Part shown: piece after piece, positions 1-8,696 of the stretch
Numbering within the stretch: position 1 is the first letter of the stretch
Layout of the letters: each line of letters starts with the position of its first letter
NCBI GenBank assembly: GCA_900543515.1
Contig: UQRW01000005.1
Span: 9,102-73,101 of the forward strand
Length of the DNA: 64,000 bases
Source: an uncultured Collinsella sp.
Lineage (GTDB): Bacteria > Actinomycetota > Coriobacteriia > Coriobacteriales > Coriobacteriaceae
Direction of reading: 5' to 3'
The notes under the pieces: model-generated
Seen by the model: only the letters and a program-made list of their open reading frames with translations
Database searches by the model: none
What the model was told of the DNA's origin: nothing
Position numbers and translations under genes: made by a program

Positions 1-2066
1 GAGAGGTGATAGGCCTGGTCGGCAACAAGCGCACGCAGCGGATAGACAAAGATGCTCGCACGTCCGCGAAGCACCGCCTCACGCGCGGCATGTACATGGA
101 AGATGAGCGACTTGCCGCGCCCCGTTCCCATAACGGCCAGAACACTTTGGTGATCGGCCAGGGCATCGAGCGCCTCGACCTGCGCGCGGTGCGGCTGGTT
201 CGAGCCGATAAAGCTATGGATAAGCGAGCGCGTGAGCTCGGTATAGGAAAGCTGGGCGAGCGTCTCGCGCTTGCGCGACTCCAGGCGCAGGCCGGAATCC
301 GCCGGCTGCACGCCACGACGAAGCTCGCATGCCGGATCGTCGACGCCGGGCAGCGTGGTATCGCGGACCAGAACATCCTTGATCATGAGCTTGGGCTTCA
401 CACGCCCCTGCCAATGCTCGGCAACGGCCTCGAACACCAAGTCGACAGCGCTATCGCAGTTGATGAGCTTATCGATTTGCGGCACGCGGAACATGATGGC
501 CGGCACGCTCGCGGCGCCATCGGTCGCCACAAAGCGCATGTGCTCGCCGGTTTTGCCCACCACGGCGCGATCGCACATCGTCACGCCCTCGGCGGCCAGC
601 AGCGGCACCTTGTTGCCCTGGCCAAACGGCTCAAGACGGGAAATCTGCTCTATAGTCTCGATATTCAGCTCGGAAAGGTCGACCGTGGCGGCAACCTCGT
701 CGATGTCTTCAAAGTCCTCAGCGGGAATCTCCGATAGCACGGCGGAAAGGCGACGACGGAATTCATCGAGCTTGGATGCCTCGATGGTCACACCCACCGC
801 ACCGGCATGTCCGCCGCGACGAATCAGCAGGTCGGAACAGCGCTCGACGGCGTCAAACAGGTTAACTTTGCCCACCGAGCGACCAGAGCCGCGCGCGATA
901 CCGTCCTCGATCGAGAACAGCAGCGCCGGCACGTGATAGCGGTTGGTCAGACGGCTTGCCACGATGCCCTTGACGCCCTCGTGCCAGCCTTCGCCGCCCA
1001 CAACGATCGCGCGCCCGCCGTCATAGGTCTCCTCGACCTTTGCCATGGCATCGCGCGTGAGCTCCGCCTCGATCTCACGGCGCTGGCGGTTGATTTCCTC
1101 GAGCTCAGCCGCCAGCGCGCTTGCTTCGATGGGATTGCGGGCAAGCAGCAGGTCGAGCGCCAGCTTGGGATCGGCCATGCGGCCGGCAGCGTTTAAGCGG
1201 GGAATGAGCGAGAATGACAGGCCATCCGCCGTAATGCTCGAAAGGTCCGCCTTGGCAAGCGCGGCAAGCGCGATATAGCCGGGGCGAGCGGTTACGCGCA
1301 TCTGCTGGATGCCCTCGGCAACCAGCGCGCGGTTCTCGGGCGTGAGCGGCATCATGTCGGACACGGTGCCCAGCGCCGCGACCTCGATTAGCGAACGCCA
1401 ATACGACGGCTTGCCCAGGCGCTCACCCAGGACTTGCACCAGCTTGAGCGCCACACCAGCACCGGCAAGCTCGCGCGAGGGGCCCTCGTCCTCGAGCTTG
1501 GGGTCGGTCAGGGGCACACCCTGCGGCACCTGGTCGGAGGGCTCGTGATGGTCCGTGACCACCAAATCGATCCCCAGGTCCTCCAAATAGGAAACCTCTT
1601 CCTTGGCGGCAATGCCGTTATCGACGGTCACGATCAGCTGGGGGCGAGCGAGCTCGTTAACGCGGTCGAGTGCCGCGCGCGAAAGACCGTAGCCCTCATC
1701 AAAGCGGTGCGGAATAAACGGCGTGACATCGGCGCCAAACGTGCGCAGCGCCTCGGTCAACAGGCAGGTCGACGTAATACCGTCAACGTCAAAATCGCCA
1801 AAGACTGCAATGTGCTCGTGGTTGCGAATAGCACGCTCGACGCGGTCGGCAACGACCGACATGCCCGGGATAATGAGTGGGTCGGCCCAGTCGCGATCGA
1901 GCGAAGGCGTCAAAAACAATTGGCCCTCTTTGATGGAGTCAATGCCGTGCGCGACCATAATGCGCGCCACCAGCCCGGGAATGCCCAGACCAGCCGAAAG
2001 ATCCTTTTCGAGCTCGGGGTTTTGCTGAGCGACCGCCCAGCGATGCGTCGTCTTAAGCGATGACAT
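1..2066 (-). CDS. recJ: Single-stranded-DNA exonuclease RecJ fused to a DEAD/DEAH helicase domain (partial, runs off the window)
   Basis: RecJ is a 5'-3' single-strand DNA exonuclease of recombination and mismatch repair. Reading the minus strand from the ATG at 2066 gives 688 codons with no stop before the window edge. DHH-family motifs are visible: DFDVDG at residues 91-96, VTVDNG near 147, TDHHEP at 171-176 and RRGGHAGAVG near 425 (DHHA1). Ordinary RecJ ends after the OB domain near residue 570. Here the frame continues into a helicase start, with Walker A MGTGRGKS near residue 648 and a motif Ia-like PLRALVADQ near 675, so a RecQ-like helicase is fused to the C-terminus. The rest of the helicase lies outside the window. 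AGGGG sits 9 bases before the start. An overlapping 21-codon frame precedes it. Confidence 0.9.
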   Translation of the reverse strand, partial: MSSLKTTHRWAVAQQNPELEKDLSAGLGIPGLVARIMVAHGIDSIKEGQLFLTPSLDRDWADPLIIPGMSVVADRVERAIRNHEHIAVFGDFDVDGITSTCLLTEALRTFGADVTPFIPHRFDEGYGLSRAALDRVNELARPQLIVTVDNGIAAKEEVSYLEDLGIDLVVTDHHEPSDQVPQGVPLTDPKLEDEGPSRELAGAGVALKLVQVLGERLGKPSYWRSLIEVAALGTVSDMMPLTPENRALVAEGIQQMRVTARPGYIALAALAKADLSSITADGLSFSLIPRLNAAGRMADPKLALDLLLARNPIEASALAAELEEINRQRREIEAELTRDAMAKVEETYDGGRAIVVGGEGWHEGVKGIVASRLTNRYHVPALLFSIEDGIARGSGRSVGKVNLFDAVERCSDLLIRRGGHAGAVGVTIEASKLDEFRRRLSAVLSEIPAEDFEDIDEVAATVDLSELNIETIEQISRLEPFGQGNKVPLLAAEGVTMCDRAVVGKTGEHMRFVATDGAASVPAIMFRVPQIDKLINCDSAVDLVFEAVAEHWQGRVKPKLMIKDVLVRDTTLPGVDDPACELRRGVQPADSGLRLESRKRETLAQLSYTELTRSLIHSFIGSNQPHRAQVEALDALADHQSVLAVMGTGRGKSLIFHVHAAREAVLRGRASIFVYPLRALVADQAYHL

Positions 2067-2118
2067 AGGCACCCACCCCTGATAGGGGCAGGTCGCCGCG
2101 ATACCTCTCACGGTTCAT
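2053..2118 (-). CDS. Possible 21-residue leader peptide overlapping the recJ start
   Basis: A short frame starts at the ATG at 2118, nine bases after AGAGGA, and stops with TAA at 2055-2053. It overlaps the first codons of recJ in another frame. A good ribosome site plus overlap of the downstream start is the arrangement used for translational coupling. The peptide (MNRERYRGDL at its start) has no family I recognise. It may be chance. Confidence 0.3.
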   Translation of the reverse strand: MNRERYRGDLPLSGVGAYVIA

Positions 2119-2340
2119 AGCGATGAGTCCTCTGTGTATGCCCGCTTCGGCAGGCAGATCTGTTGAACGGTTTTATTATACCGTGCAGCGCGGACGCAAA
2201 ACGCCGCGGTGCGCCGCGGTTTCGGCAAACGATGGCGGTAATGGCCTCGAAATAATCGAGCGTTTCAGCCGCACGGACGCATACGAGCGTCTAGCATATC
2301 CATACAAACGAGTTCGCGGATAAAGGGAGTCACGGGACAT

Positions 2341-3339
2341 ATGAAGCAATGGGCTGGACTGGGAAAGTTCCTCGCGGGGCATATGCAGATCATCGTTCCG
2401 ATTTGCGTGGCGCTCGGCGTGCTCTTTCCCCAGCAGATCGGCGTGCTCAAGCCCATTGTTCCCGCCCTCTTCGCCTTTATGACGTTTCAGGGCGCGCTCA
2501 GCAACACCTTCCACCAGGTAGCCGAGGTGTTCCGCCGTCCCCTGCACCTGATTTTGGCACTGCTCGTCTCGGCGGCGCTTATTCCCATCGCGGCCTATGC
2601 CATGGGATCGTTATTCTTTGGCTCCAATCCCAACCTTGTCTGCGGCATCGTGCTCGAGTACAGCGTGCCCGTGGCCGTCACCGCTTTTATGTGGATCAGC
2701 ATGTTCGGCGGCAACGGCCCGCTCGCGCTCACCATCATCCTGACGTCCTCGGTTATCTCCCCTGTGACGATTCCGCTCACGCTTAAGCTCTTGCTGGGTG
2801 CCACCGTCTCGATCGATGTGCCGAGCATGATGCAAGACATGGCCTTTATGATCGCCATCCCCGCCGTGCTCGGCATCGTGATCAACGAGCTCACGCGTGG
2901 ATGGGGACACGAGAAGCTCTCCCCCGTGCTCTCGCCCGCCTGCAAATTCATGATGATGGGCGTTATCGCCTCCAACTCCACCGCCATGAGCGAGTACGTG
3001 CTGCACATGAACGCGGTGCGCTTGGAAGTCGCCCTCTTTATTTTGGTCTTCGCCATCAGTGGCTTTGTCGTCGGTTTTCTGGTCGCCCATGCGCTGCATC
3101 TGCCATATAGCGAGACGACCACCATGTGCTTTACCTGCGGCATGCGTAACATCTCTTCGGGCGCCGTCATCGCCACGCAGTACTTTCCGGGCGAAGTCGT
3201 GTTTCCCGTCATGTGCGGAACGCTGTTTCAGCAGGTACTCGCCTCGCTTATCGGGCATCTCTTTGAGCGTCTGACCGGCGAGGAGCGCGCCGCCCAGCGC
3301 AAGCGCGTCGAAGCCGGCCGCGACGCCATGGCACGCTAG
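2341..3339 (+). CDS. Bile acid:sodium symporter (BASS/SBF) family transporter
   Basis: A 332-residue integral membrane protein with about nine or ten hydrophobic segments, within the normal SBF-family length. Typical features are the N-terminal PALFAFMTFQGAL stretch, the conserved mid-protein EYSVPVAVTAF segment and a late CGMRNISSGAVIA stretch that resembles the family's substrate/sodium crossover region. Members move organic anions with sodium; several bacterial ones carry pantoate, pyruvate or bile acids, so the substrate cannot be read from sequence. The gene is divergent from recJ across a 270-base gap and stands alone; the next genes are convergent. GGGAGTCACGGGACAT before the ATG gives a moderate ribosome site. 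Confidence 0.8.
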   Translation: MKQWAGLGKFLAGHMQIIVPICVALGVLFPQQIGVLKPIVPALFAFMTFQGALSNTFHQVAEVFRRPLHLILALLVSAALIPIAAYAMGSLFFGSNPNLVCGIVLEYSVPVAVTAFMWISMFGGNGPLALTIILTSSVISPVTIPLTLKLLLGATVSIDVPSMMQDMAFMIAIPAVLGIVINELTRGWGHEKLSPVLSPACKFMMMGVIASNSTAMSEYVLHMNAVRLEVALFILVFAISGFVVGFLVAHALHLPYSETTTMCFTCGMRNISSGAVIATQYFPGEVVFPVMCGTLFQQVLASLIGHLFERLTGEERAAQRKRVEAGRDAMAR

Positions 3340-3369
3340 ACTGTCCGCATTACGCGGGTATTAGTCTTG

Positions 3370-4167
3370 CTATACGAGCGTTTCCAGATGCGCACGCAGG
3401 CGCTCAGCATCGATATCGAGCGTTGTCTCAGCATTGACCTGGGCCAAACGATAGCCGACAAAGTAGGGCGAAACCACCCAACGCGGCAGCGCCTTGGCAA
3501 TGGTCCGACCGCCCAGGTGATAGAAGAACAGGTTATACGACTCTGCGCGACCACCGTGGTGCTCGTTCAGGATATAGCGCAGAGCTACCTGGATTGCATC
3601 GGCGAAGAGATCCGCCTCGGTTTGATCTCTCGTGTCATCGCTGGCGGCGATTCCCTGCGGGGCTGAAACGTTGATCTCAAAGAACCCCATAATCGGTTCG
3701 GTTGAGATGTTGACCGAGATCCTCCCCTGTTGCCAGACATTTATGCCTTCGAAATTGGCGGAAGTCAGCGAAGCATAACCGTTTTCCTGCTCCAAACCCA
3801 CAATCTGCATGTGCGGATGAACGAGACTACCGCCCGAGAGCGGACCCTTGTTCTTGTACATGAGAACGCTGCGATACTGTCGGGAGTCAATCATCCGCTG
3901 CCAGCAATCCAGAGCAAACCGCATAACATGATGCAGCTCGTCCGGCGCATAGGTCACCAGGTCGGCGTCGTGGTCGGACGACTCAATCAATACGGTCTGG
4001 CGAGTGGCCCGCAAGGTCTTAAACTTATTCTCGAGCCAGATGCAGTCACCGTCGCGCCGGATGATATTGGCGAGTTCCTCGGTATCGCAAAAGGGGCACG
4101 CGGTGCCGGGGCGGCGGTTGTCGTCGGGCTTACCGCTCGCCTGCCGAACGTCAAATACCAGCGCCAC
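3370..4167 (-). CDS. DUF4931 / galactose-1-phosphate uridylyltransferase-like protein (HIT superfamily)
   Basis: A 265-residue protein with CPFC at 24-27, a likely half of a zinc site, and GGSLVHPHMQI at 112-122. The latter matches the GalT-type signature in which the second histidine of HPHxQ carries the nucleotidyl group. GalT and DUF4931 proteins belong to the HIT fold. The natural sugar phosphate or nucleotide is unknown; there are no galactose genes nearby. The start is a GTG at 4167 with GGAGGT eight bases upstream, only three bases after the cutC stop, so the two genes form an operon and are probably translationally coupled. Confidence 0.65.
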   Translation of the reverse strand: MALVFDVRQASGKPDDNRRPGTACPFCDTEELANIIRRDGDCIWLENKFKTLRATRQTVLIESSDHDADLVTYAPDELHHVMRFALDCWQRMIDSRQYRSVLMYKNKGPLSGGSLVHPHMQIVGLEQENGYASLTSANFEGINVWQQGRISVNISTEPIMGFFEINVSAPQGIAASDDTRDQTEADLFADAIQVALRYILNEHHGGRAESYNLFFYHLGGRTIAKALPRWVVSPYFVGYRLAQVNAETTLDIDAERLRAHLETLV

Positions 4168-4170
4168 GGG

Positions 4171-4848
4171 TTATACCTCCAGCGGCACGATCTTGGTGCC
4201 ATGGAGCTCGGAGACGCCCAGTGCCGCCGCCACGGTATCGCGGTTGGCCGTAGAAATGCCACCGCCGGGAAGGATGGTCAGGCGGTCGCCCGCATACTCG
4301 ATAAGACGCGACAGGTGCTCCAGGTTGTCCTCGATCGGCGTTCCGGCAGCGCCACCATGCGTCAGGATGCGCGTGATACCGCAGTCGGCGAGTGTGTCGA
4401 CGGCATCGAGCTGAGCCTCGGGCGAGAGCTGGTCGAAGGCCATGTGGAAGGTAATATCGATGGGCCCGCGCTTGCACTCCTCGGTCGCGCAGCCCGCGGC
4501 CATCACGAGGGCACCAAGCGTAAGCTCGTCGAGCGCCCATCCGCCAGCGCAGGGCTTGCAGCAGCCAAAGACCAAGCCGTCAACGCCGGCGCTTACGGCA
4601 AGGCCCAGGTCCATCTCCATCATGCGCAGCTCGTCCTGGTTGTAATGAAAGTCACCGCCACGCGGGCGAATCATGCACATCACTCGCGCGTCATGCTCGT
4701 GAGCATAGCCGACCGTAGCGCTGATAACGCCAGCCGAGGGCGTGGTACCACCGACGGCAAGGTTGTCGCACAGCTCGACGCGCCTTGCACCGGCATCGAT
4801 AGCCGCCGGCACCCGCTCAAAGTTCTCGGCACAAAACTCGTACAGCAT
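4171..4848 (-). CDS. cutC: CutC family protein (copper homeostasis protein CutC)
   Basis: A 225-residue TIM-barrel protein. Family hallmarks are the N-terminal YEFCAENFE with AGARRVELCDNLAVGGTTPS, then MIRPRGGDFHYN and GLVFGC. CutC was first tied to copper tolerance in E. coli, but its biochemical role is still unclear. I chose the ATG at 4848 over an upstream one at 4905 because homologues begin with MxxEFC and a GGGGGT site lies seven bases before it. The downstream GalT-like gene is three bases away. A 67-base palindrome lies just upstream. Confidence 0.85.
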   Translation of the reverse strand: MLYEFCAENFERVPAAIDAGARRVELCDNLAVGGTTPSAGVISATVGYAHEHDARVMCMIRPRGGDFHYNQDELRMMEMDLGLAVSAGVDGLVFGCCKPCAGGWALDELTLGALVMAAGCATEECKRGPIDITFHMAFDQLSPEAQLDAVDTLADCGITRILTHGGAAGTPIEDNLEHLSRLIEYAGDRLTILPGGGISTANRDTVAAALGVSELHGTKIVPLEV

Positions 4849-4907
4849 AGATAGACCCCCAAAGACAGCAGATGTTTTCCGACGGGCATTGTCACACATC
4901 CCCATGA

Positions 4908-4974
4908 AGTTGCGGTGGAATAGGGACTCTTTTGGCCTCTGGAGCCCGTATTCAGTCCCTATTTCACCGCAACT
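4908..4974. repeat. Long palindromic intergenic element (21-bp arms)
   Basis: The left arm at 4908-4928 (AGTTGCGGTGGAATAGGGAC and one more base) pairs with 4954-4974 at 20 of 21 positions around a 25-base loop. It lies between cutC and the liv operon terminator and has no T-run of its own. It resembles other palindromes in the window at 49322, 50151 and 59953 in layout but not in arm sequence. Confidence 0.85.
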
Positions 4975-4979
4975 AAAAA

Positions 4980-5012
4980 GGGGCGCTGACTGAGATAGTC
5001 AGCGCCCCTTTT
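4980..5012 (-). terminator. Rho-independent terminator of the liv operon
   Basis: Perfect 11-bp stem GGGGCGCTGAC / GTCAGCGCCCC around a seven-base loop. On the minus strand it is followed by TTTTT, and it starts about ten bases past the livF stop. The opposite strand also carries TTTT, so it may act both ways. Confidence 0.9.
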
Positions 5013-5022
5013 GTTAGGTGGG

Positions 5023-5736
5023 TTAGCCTCCGAGGTAGGCTTTGCGGACGTTATCGTCATGCAGGAGCTCTTGGCCGGTGCCGGTCATGGTGATCTTGCC
5101 GGTCTCGAGCACGTAGCCGCGCGTAGCGATCGAGAGCGCCATCTGCGCGTTCTGCTCGACCAGAAGCACCGTGGTGCCGGCCTTGTGCAGGTCCTCGACA
5201 ATCTGGAAGATCTGCTCAATCAGAATCGGTGCCAAGCCCATGGAAGGCTCGTCGAGCATGAGCAGCTTGGGGTTGCTCATAAGGGCGCGCCCCATAACGA
5301 GCATCTGCTGCTCGCCGCCCGAAAGGGTGCCGGCGACCTGGCGACGGCGCTCCTTCAGGCGCGGGAACTGCTCGTAGACGCGCTCAAGGCCCGGAGCCAC
5401 CGTGGACTTGGGCTGCGTGTAGGCGCCCATCTCCAGGTTCTCCTCGACCGTCATCTGCAAAAAGGCGCGACGGCCCTCGGGAACCTGGGCCAGGCCCTTG
5501 CCCACCAGTTTATCGGCAGGCGTATGGGTAATGTCCTCGCCCATAAACTTGATGGAGCCGGTCTTGGAACGCAGCAGGCCCGAGATGGTTTTAAGCGTCG
5601 TGGACTTACCGGCGCCGTTCGCGCCGATCAGGGCCACGATCTCGCCCTCGTTGACGTTAAAGGAGATGTCCTTGATGGCGTGGATAGCGCCGTACCAGAC
5701 GTTGATGTTGTAGACGGAAAGCATCGGCTCTGCCAT
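5023..5736 (-). CDS. livF: Branched-chain amino acid ABC transporter ATP-binding protein LivF
   Basis: A 237-residue ATPase of the high-affinity Leu/Ile/Val importer. Walker A is GANGAGKST near residue 38, the ABC signature is LSGGEQQML near 140 and Walker B is LLMLDEPSMGLAP. The short form with the C-terminal GTGQELLHDDNVRKAYLGG is typical of LivF rather than LivG. It follows livG directly, with the ATG after the livG TAA and GGGGGAG six bases upstream. It is the last gene of the operon before a strong terminator. Confidence 0.93.
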   Translation of the reverse strand: MAEPMLSVYNINVWYGAIHAIKDISFNVNEGEIVALIGANGAGKSTTLKTISGLLRSKTGSIKFMGEDITHTPADKLVGKGLAQVPEGRRAFLQMTVEENLEMGAYTQPKSTVAPGLERVYEQFPRLKERRRQVAGTLSGGEQQMLVMGRALMSNPKLLMLDEPSMGLAPILIEQIFQIVEDLHKAGTTVLLVEQNAQMALSIATRGYVLETGKITMTGTGQELLHDDNVRKAYLGG

Positions 5737-6597
5737 TTAGTTCTCCCCCTTATCCTGCTTGCCCAGATATGCCTCAATTACGGCATCGTTGTTCTGGATC
5801 TCCTCGGCCGTGCCCTTGGCGATGACCTTACCAAAGTTGAGCACGCAGATGCCCTCGCAGATGTTCATGACGAGCGACATATCATGCTCGATAAGCATAA
5901 TGGCGATGCCAAAGGTGTCGCGGATCTTGACGATGTTCTCCATGAGCTCCGCGGTCTCGGACGGGTTCATGCCGGCGGCAGGCTCGTCGAGCAGCAGCAG
6001 CTTGGGGTTGGTGGCAAGCGCGCGGACGATCTCCAGACGACGCTGGGCGCCGTAAGGCAGCGAGCCGGCCTGCTCGTTTGCCAGGTGCTCCATATCAAAA
6101 ATGGACAGCAGCTCCATGGCGCGCTCGTGGGCGGCCTTCTCGTGCTTCCAATACGTCGGCAGGCGCAGCACGCCCTCAAAGCCGGAGTAGCGCTCCTGGT
6201 TGTGCAGACCGACCTTGACGTTGTCCTCCACCGTCATGGTGTTGAACAGGCGAATGTTCTGGAAGGTACGGGCAATACCCATGCGGTTGACCTGATAGAC
6301 CGACTTGCCCGAGGTGTCCTCACCGTCGAGCAGGATGGTACCGTGCGTGGGCTGGTACACCTTGGTGAGCAGGTTGAAGACCGTGGTCTTGCCGGCACCG
6401 TTGGGGCCGATGAGACCGGCGATCTCGGTCTTGCCGATGGTTAGGCTAAAGTCGTCGACCGCCTTGAGGCCGCCAAACTCAATGCCCAGGTGGATGCACT
6501 CGAGCGCCGGGCGCTGGCCCAGGTCGCGGTCGGGGACAATGGCGCCAGAAGGATACGGGACCATCTTGCCCTTGTTGAACTCAAACTTACTGGGCAT
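5737..6597 (-). CDS. livG: Branched-chain amino acid ABC transporter ATP-binding protein LivG
   Basis: A 286-residue ATPase partner of LivF in the liv importer. Walker A is GPNGAGKTT, and the LivG-specific region between Walker A and the signature holds GIARTFQNIRLFN. Walker B is LLLLDEPAAGMNP. The C-terminal NDAVIEAYLG tail is family-typical. I set the start at the ATG at 6597 rather than an upstream in-frame codon at 6624, because GGAGGT lies eight bases before it. The start overlaps the last 11 bases of livM, which implies coupled translation. Confidence 0.92.
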   Translation of the reverse strand: MPSKFEFNKGKMVPYPSGAIVPDRDLGQRPALECIHLGIEFGGLKAVDDFSLTIGKTEIAGLIGPNGAGKTTVFNLLTKVYQPTHGTILLDGEDTSGKSVYQVNRMGIARTFQNIRLFNTMTVEDNVKVGLHNQERYSGFEGVLRLPTYWKHEKAAHERAMELLSIFDMEHLANEQAGSLPYGAQRRLEIVRALATNPKLLLLDEPAAGMNPSETAELMENIVKIRDTFGIAIMLIEHDMSLVMNICEGICVLNFGKVIAKGTAEEIQNNDAVIEAYLGKQDKGEN

Positions 6598-7666
6598 CGG
6601 CTGCCACCTCCTTCTTGGGAGCAAAGCGATCCTTAATGCGTGCGAAGAACGCCTTGAGCTGCGGGTTGTTGGTAAAGATCATGACCAGAATCAGCACGAT
6701 GGCGTAGATGAGCATGCGGTAGTCCGAGAACTGACGGAGCAGCTCGGGGAGCACCGTGAGCAGCGCCGCGGCGATAACGGAGCCGCGCATGTTGCCCAGG
6801 CCGCCCAAAACCACGAACACCAGGATGAGAATCGAGGTGTTGAAGTCGAACTTGGTGGCGGAGAGCTGCGAGAAGTTACCGCCAAAGAGAGCTCCGGCGG
6901 CACCGGCGAGGGCAGCGGAAACCACGAAGGCGATCATACGGTACTGGGTGACGGAGATGCCCACGGACTCGGCAGCGATCTTGTTATCGCGCACGGCCAT
7001 GATGGCACGACCGGTACGGCTGCGGACCAGGTTGAGCACGATCACGAGCGCGACCATGACCAGGATGGCACCGGCGAGGAAGGTCGAATAGGTCGACACG
7101 CCCGAAGCGCCCTGGGCGCCCTTGATGATGGCGGTGCCGTCCTCGAGCAAGTGCAGATCGTCGATCGTGGAGTTGCCCGTGATGTTAAAGATCACGTGCA
7201 GACCGCGCGAGTCGACGCCCACGATAAGGCAGGTGACGATCTCTTTGATGATCTCGCCAAAGGCCAGCGTAACGATGGCCAGGTAGTCGCCGCTCAGGCG
7301 AAGGACCGGGATACCAATCAAGAAGCCCAGGATGGCTGCGGCGATAGCGCCGACCACGATGCTGATGATAAGACGCACCGGATCGGAGGGAACGGCGCTC
7401 TCGAGGGCGACCGCGGTGACGATACCCGTGTAGGCACCGACACTCATAAAGCCCGCGTGGCCCAGCGACAGGTCACCCGCGATGCCGACGACGAGATTAA
7501 GCGAGATGGCCATGACGATGTAGGCCGTGATGGGGACCAGCTGACCGGCGATCATGCGCGGGATCATGTGGTTCGATTGCATAAAGAACACGATGGCGAA
7601 GGCCACGATGCACATGGCGTACGTAACAAAGTCGTGACGCGTCTGCTTGTCTTTAAGAAACTTCAT
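6587..7666 (-). CDS. livM: Branched-chain amino acid ABC transporter permease LivM
   Basis: A permease of about 359 residues with eight to ten membrane segments. Typical LivM segments are SLNLVVGIAGDLSLGHAGF near residue 60, ALAGAAGALFGG and FVVLGGLGNMRGSVIAA. The last is the conserved cytoplasmic loop that contacts the ATPase. The ATG at 7666 has AGGTG seven bases upstream and is preferred; a GTG at 7675, directly abutting the livH stop, is the alternative. The C-terminus KKEVAADAQ overlaps the livG start. Confidence 0.9.
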   Translation of the reverse strand: MKFLKDKQTRHDFVTYAMCIVAFAIVFFMQSNHMIPRMIAGQLVPITAYIVMAISLNLVVGIAGDLSLGHAGFMSVGAYTGIVTAVALESAVPSDPVRLIISIVVGAIAAAILGFLIGIPVLRLSGDYLAIVTLAFGEIIKEIVTCLIVGVDSRGLHVIFNITGNSTIDDLHLLEDGTAIIKGAQGASGVSTYSTFLAGAILVMVALVIVLNLVRSRTGRAIMAVRDNKIAAESVGISVTQYRMIAFVVSAALAGAAGALFGGNFSQLSATKFDFNTSILILVFVVLGGLGNMRGSVIAAALLTVLPELLRQFSDYRMLIYAIVLILVMIFTNNPQLKAFFARIKDRFAPKKEVAADAQ

Positions 7667-7675
7667 AACGCTCAC

Positions 7676-8557
7676 CTACACCTTCTCGGGGACGTACTTG
7701 CCCAAGAGGCCGGCAGGCTTGACGAGCAGGACGATGATCAGAACACCAAAGACGATGGAGTTGGCAAGGCTCGTGGAAATGTAGGCCTGCGCCATCGCTT
7801 CGATGATGCCGATGAGGATGCCACCGACAAAGGCACCGGGGATGGAGCCGATGCCGCCGAAAACGGCGGCGTCGAAGGCCTTGATGCCAGGCATGGCGCC
7901 CGTGGTGGGCTGCAGGACCGGCGAGTAGGAGCACAGCAGCACACCGGCGATGGCGGCAAGGGCAGAGCCGATGGCAAACGTCATCGAGATGGTGCGGTTG
8001 ACGTTGATGCCCATGAGCTGAGCGGCGGCCTTGTCCTCGGAAACGGCGCGCATGGCCTTGCCCATCTTGGTCTTACCCGTAAAGAACACCAAGCCGGCCA
8101 TGATAACCAGGCAGGCGACGATGGTGACGAGCGATACGGCGCTCACGTTGAACTTGGCCAAGAACTCCGGCACCGGGAAGGTGACGAGCGAAGTGAAGTT
8201 CTTGGGCGTGGCGCCCCACAGAAGCTGCGCGGCGTTCTGCAGGAAGTAAGACACGCCGATGGCCGTGATCAAAACGGCCAGCGGGCCCGCCTGACGCAGC
8301 GGCTTGTATGCCAGACCCTCGATGAGAACACCGAGAACGGTACAGACCACACAAGAGAGAATTACAGATGCCCAGCCCGGGAGGCCGAGATACGACGTGG
8401 CACAGAACGAGACATAGGCACCGACCATGATGACGTCGCCGTGAGCGAAGTTCAGCATCTTGGCGATACCGTAGACCATGGTGTAGCCCAACGCGATGAT
8501 GGCGTAGACGCTGCCCATGGACAGGCCGTTGACCAGGTATTGGATAAAGACCGTCAT
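7676..8557 (-). CDS. livH: Branched-chain amino acid ABC transporter permease LivH
   Basis: A 293-residue membrane permease with about eight segments. It pairs with LivM to form the channel. Family hallmarks are the N-terminal NGLSMGSVYAIIALGYTMVYG and the coupling loop AAVFGGIGSIPGAFVGG. I place the start at the ATG at 8557, nine bases after AGGGGG. An in-frame frame extends up to 8650 but would run through the hairpins between the binding-protein gene and livH. The stop is directly followed by the livM start region. Confidence 0.92.
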   Translation of the reverse strand: MTVFIQYLVNGLSMGSVYAIIALGYTMVYGIAKMLNFAHGDVIMVGAYVSFCATSYLGLPGWASVILSCVVCTVLGVLIEGLAYKPLRQAGPLAVLITAIGVSYFLQNAAQLLWGATPKNFTSLVTFPVPEFLAKFNVSAVSLVTIVACLVIMAGLVFFTGKTKMGKAMRAVSEDKAAAQLMGINVNRTISMTFAIGSALAAIAGVLLCSYSPVLQPTTGAMPGIKAFDAAVFGGIGSIPGAFVGGILIGIIEAMAQAYISTSLANSIVFGVLIIVLLVKPAGLLGKYVPEKV

Positions 8558-8602
8558 GTTCCACATCCCCCTTTCGAATAGGTTTCCAGTTAATGTATGA
8601 AA

Positions 8603-8665
8603 CAGGGACGTTACACTGTCCCTAGATACCAAGCAAGCAGGGAAGGCCAAAACCTCCCCTGCTTG
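8603..8665 (-). promoter_or_regulatory. Two hairpins between the binding-protein gene and livH (likely attenuator or mRNA stabiliser)
   Basis: Hairpin one pairs GGGAC with GTCCC at 8604-8621. Hairpin two pairs CAAGCAGGG at 8634-8642 with CCCTGCTTG at 8657-8665, with extra pairing inside. Neither has a T-run on the minus strand. In ABC operons such hairpins downstream of the binding-protein gene usually raise its mRNA level over that of the permease genes. Confidence 0.55.
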
Positions 8666-8696
8666 GGATCAAAACCGCTCTATGTAAGGCGGTCTA

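Noticed and set aside
6..737. Plus-strand open frames across 1-2063
   Set aside because: They are shadows of recJ, which reads cleanly on the minus strand with family motifs and runs off the window.
6305..8581. A 758-codon plus-strand open frame
   Set aside because: It lies opposite livGMH, is rich in Asp/His/Gly repeats typical of antisense frames in GC-rich DNA, and has no ribosome site.
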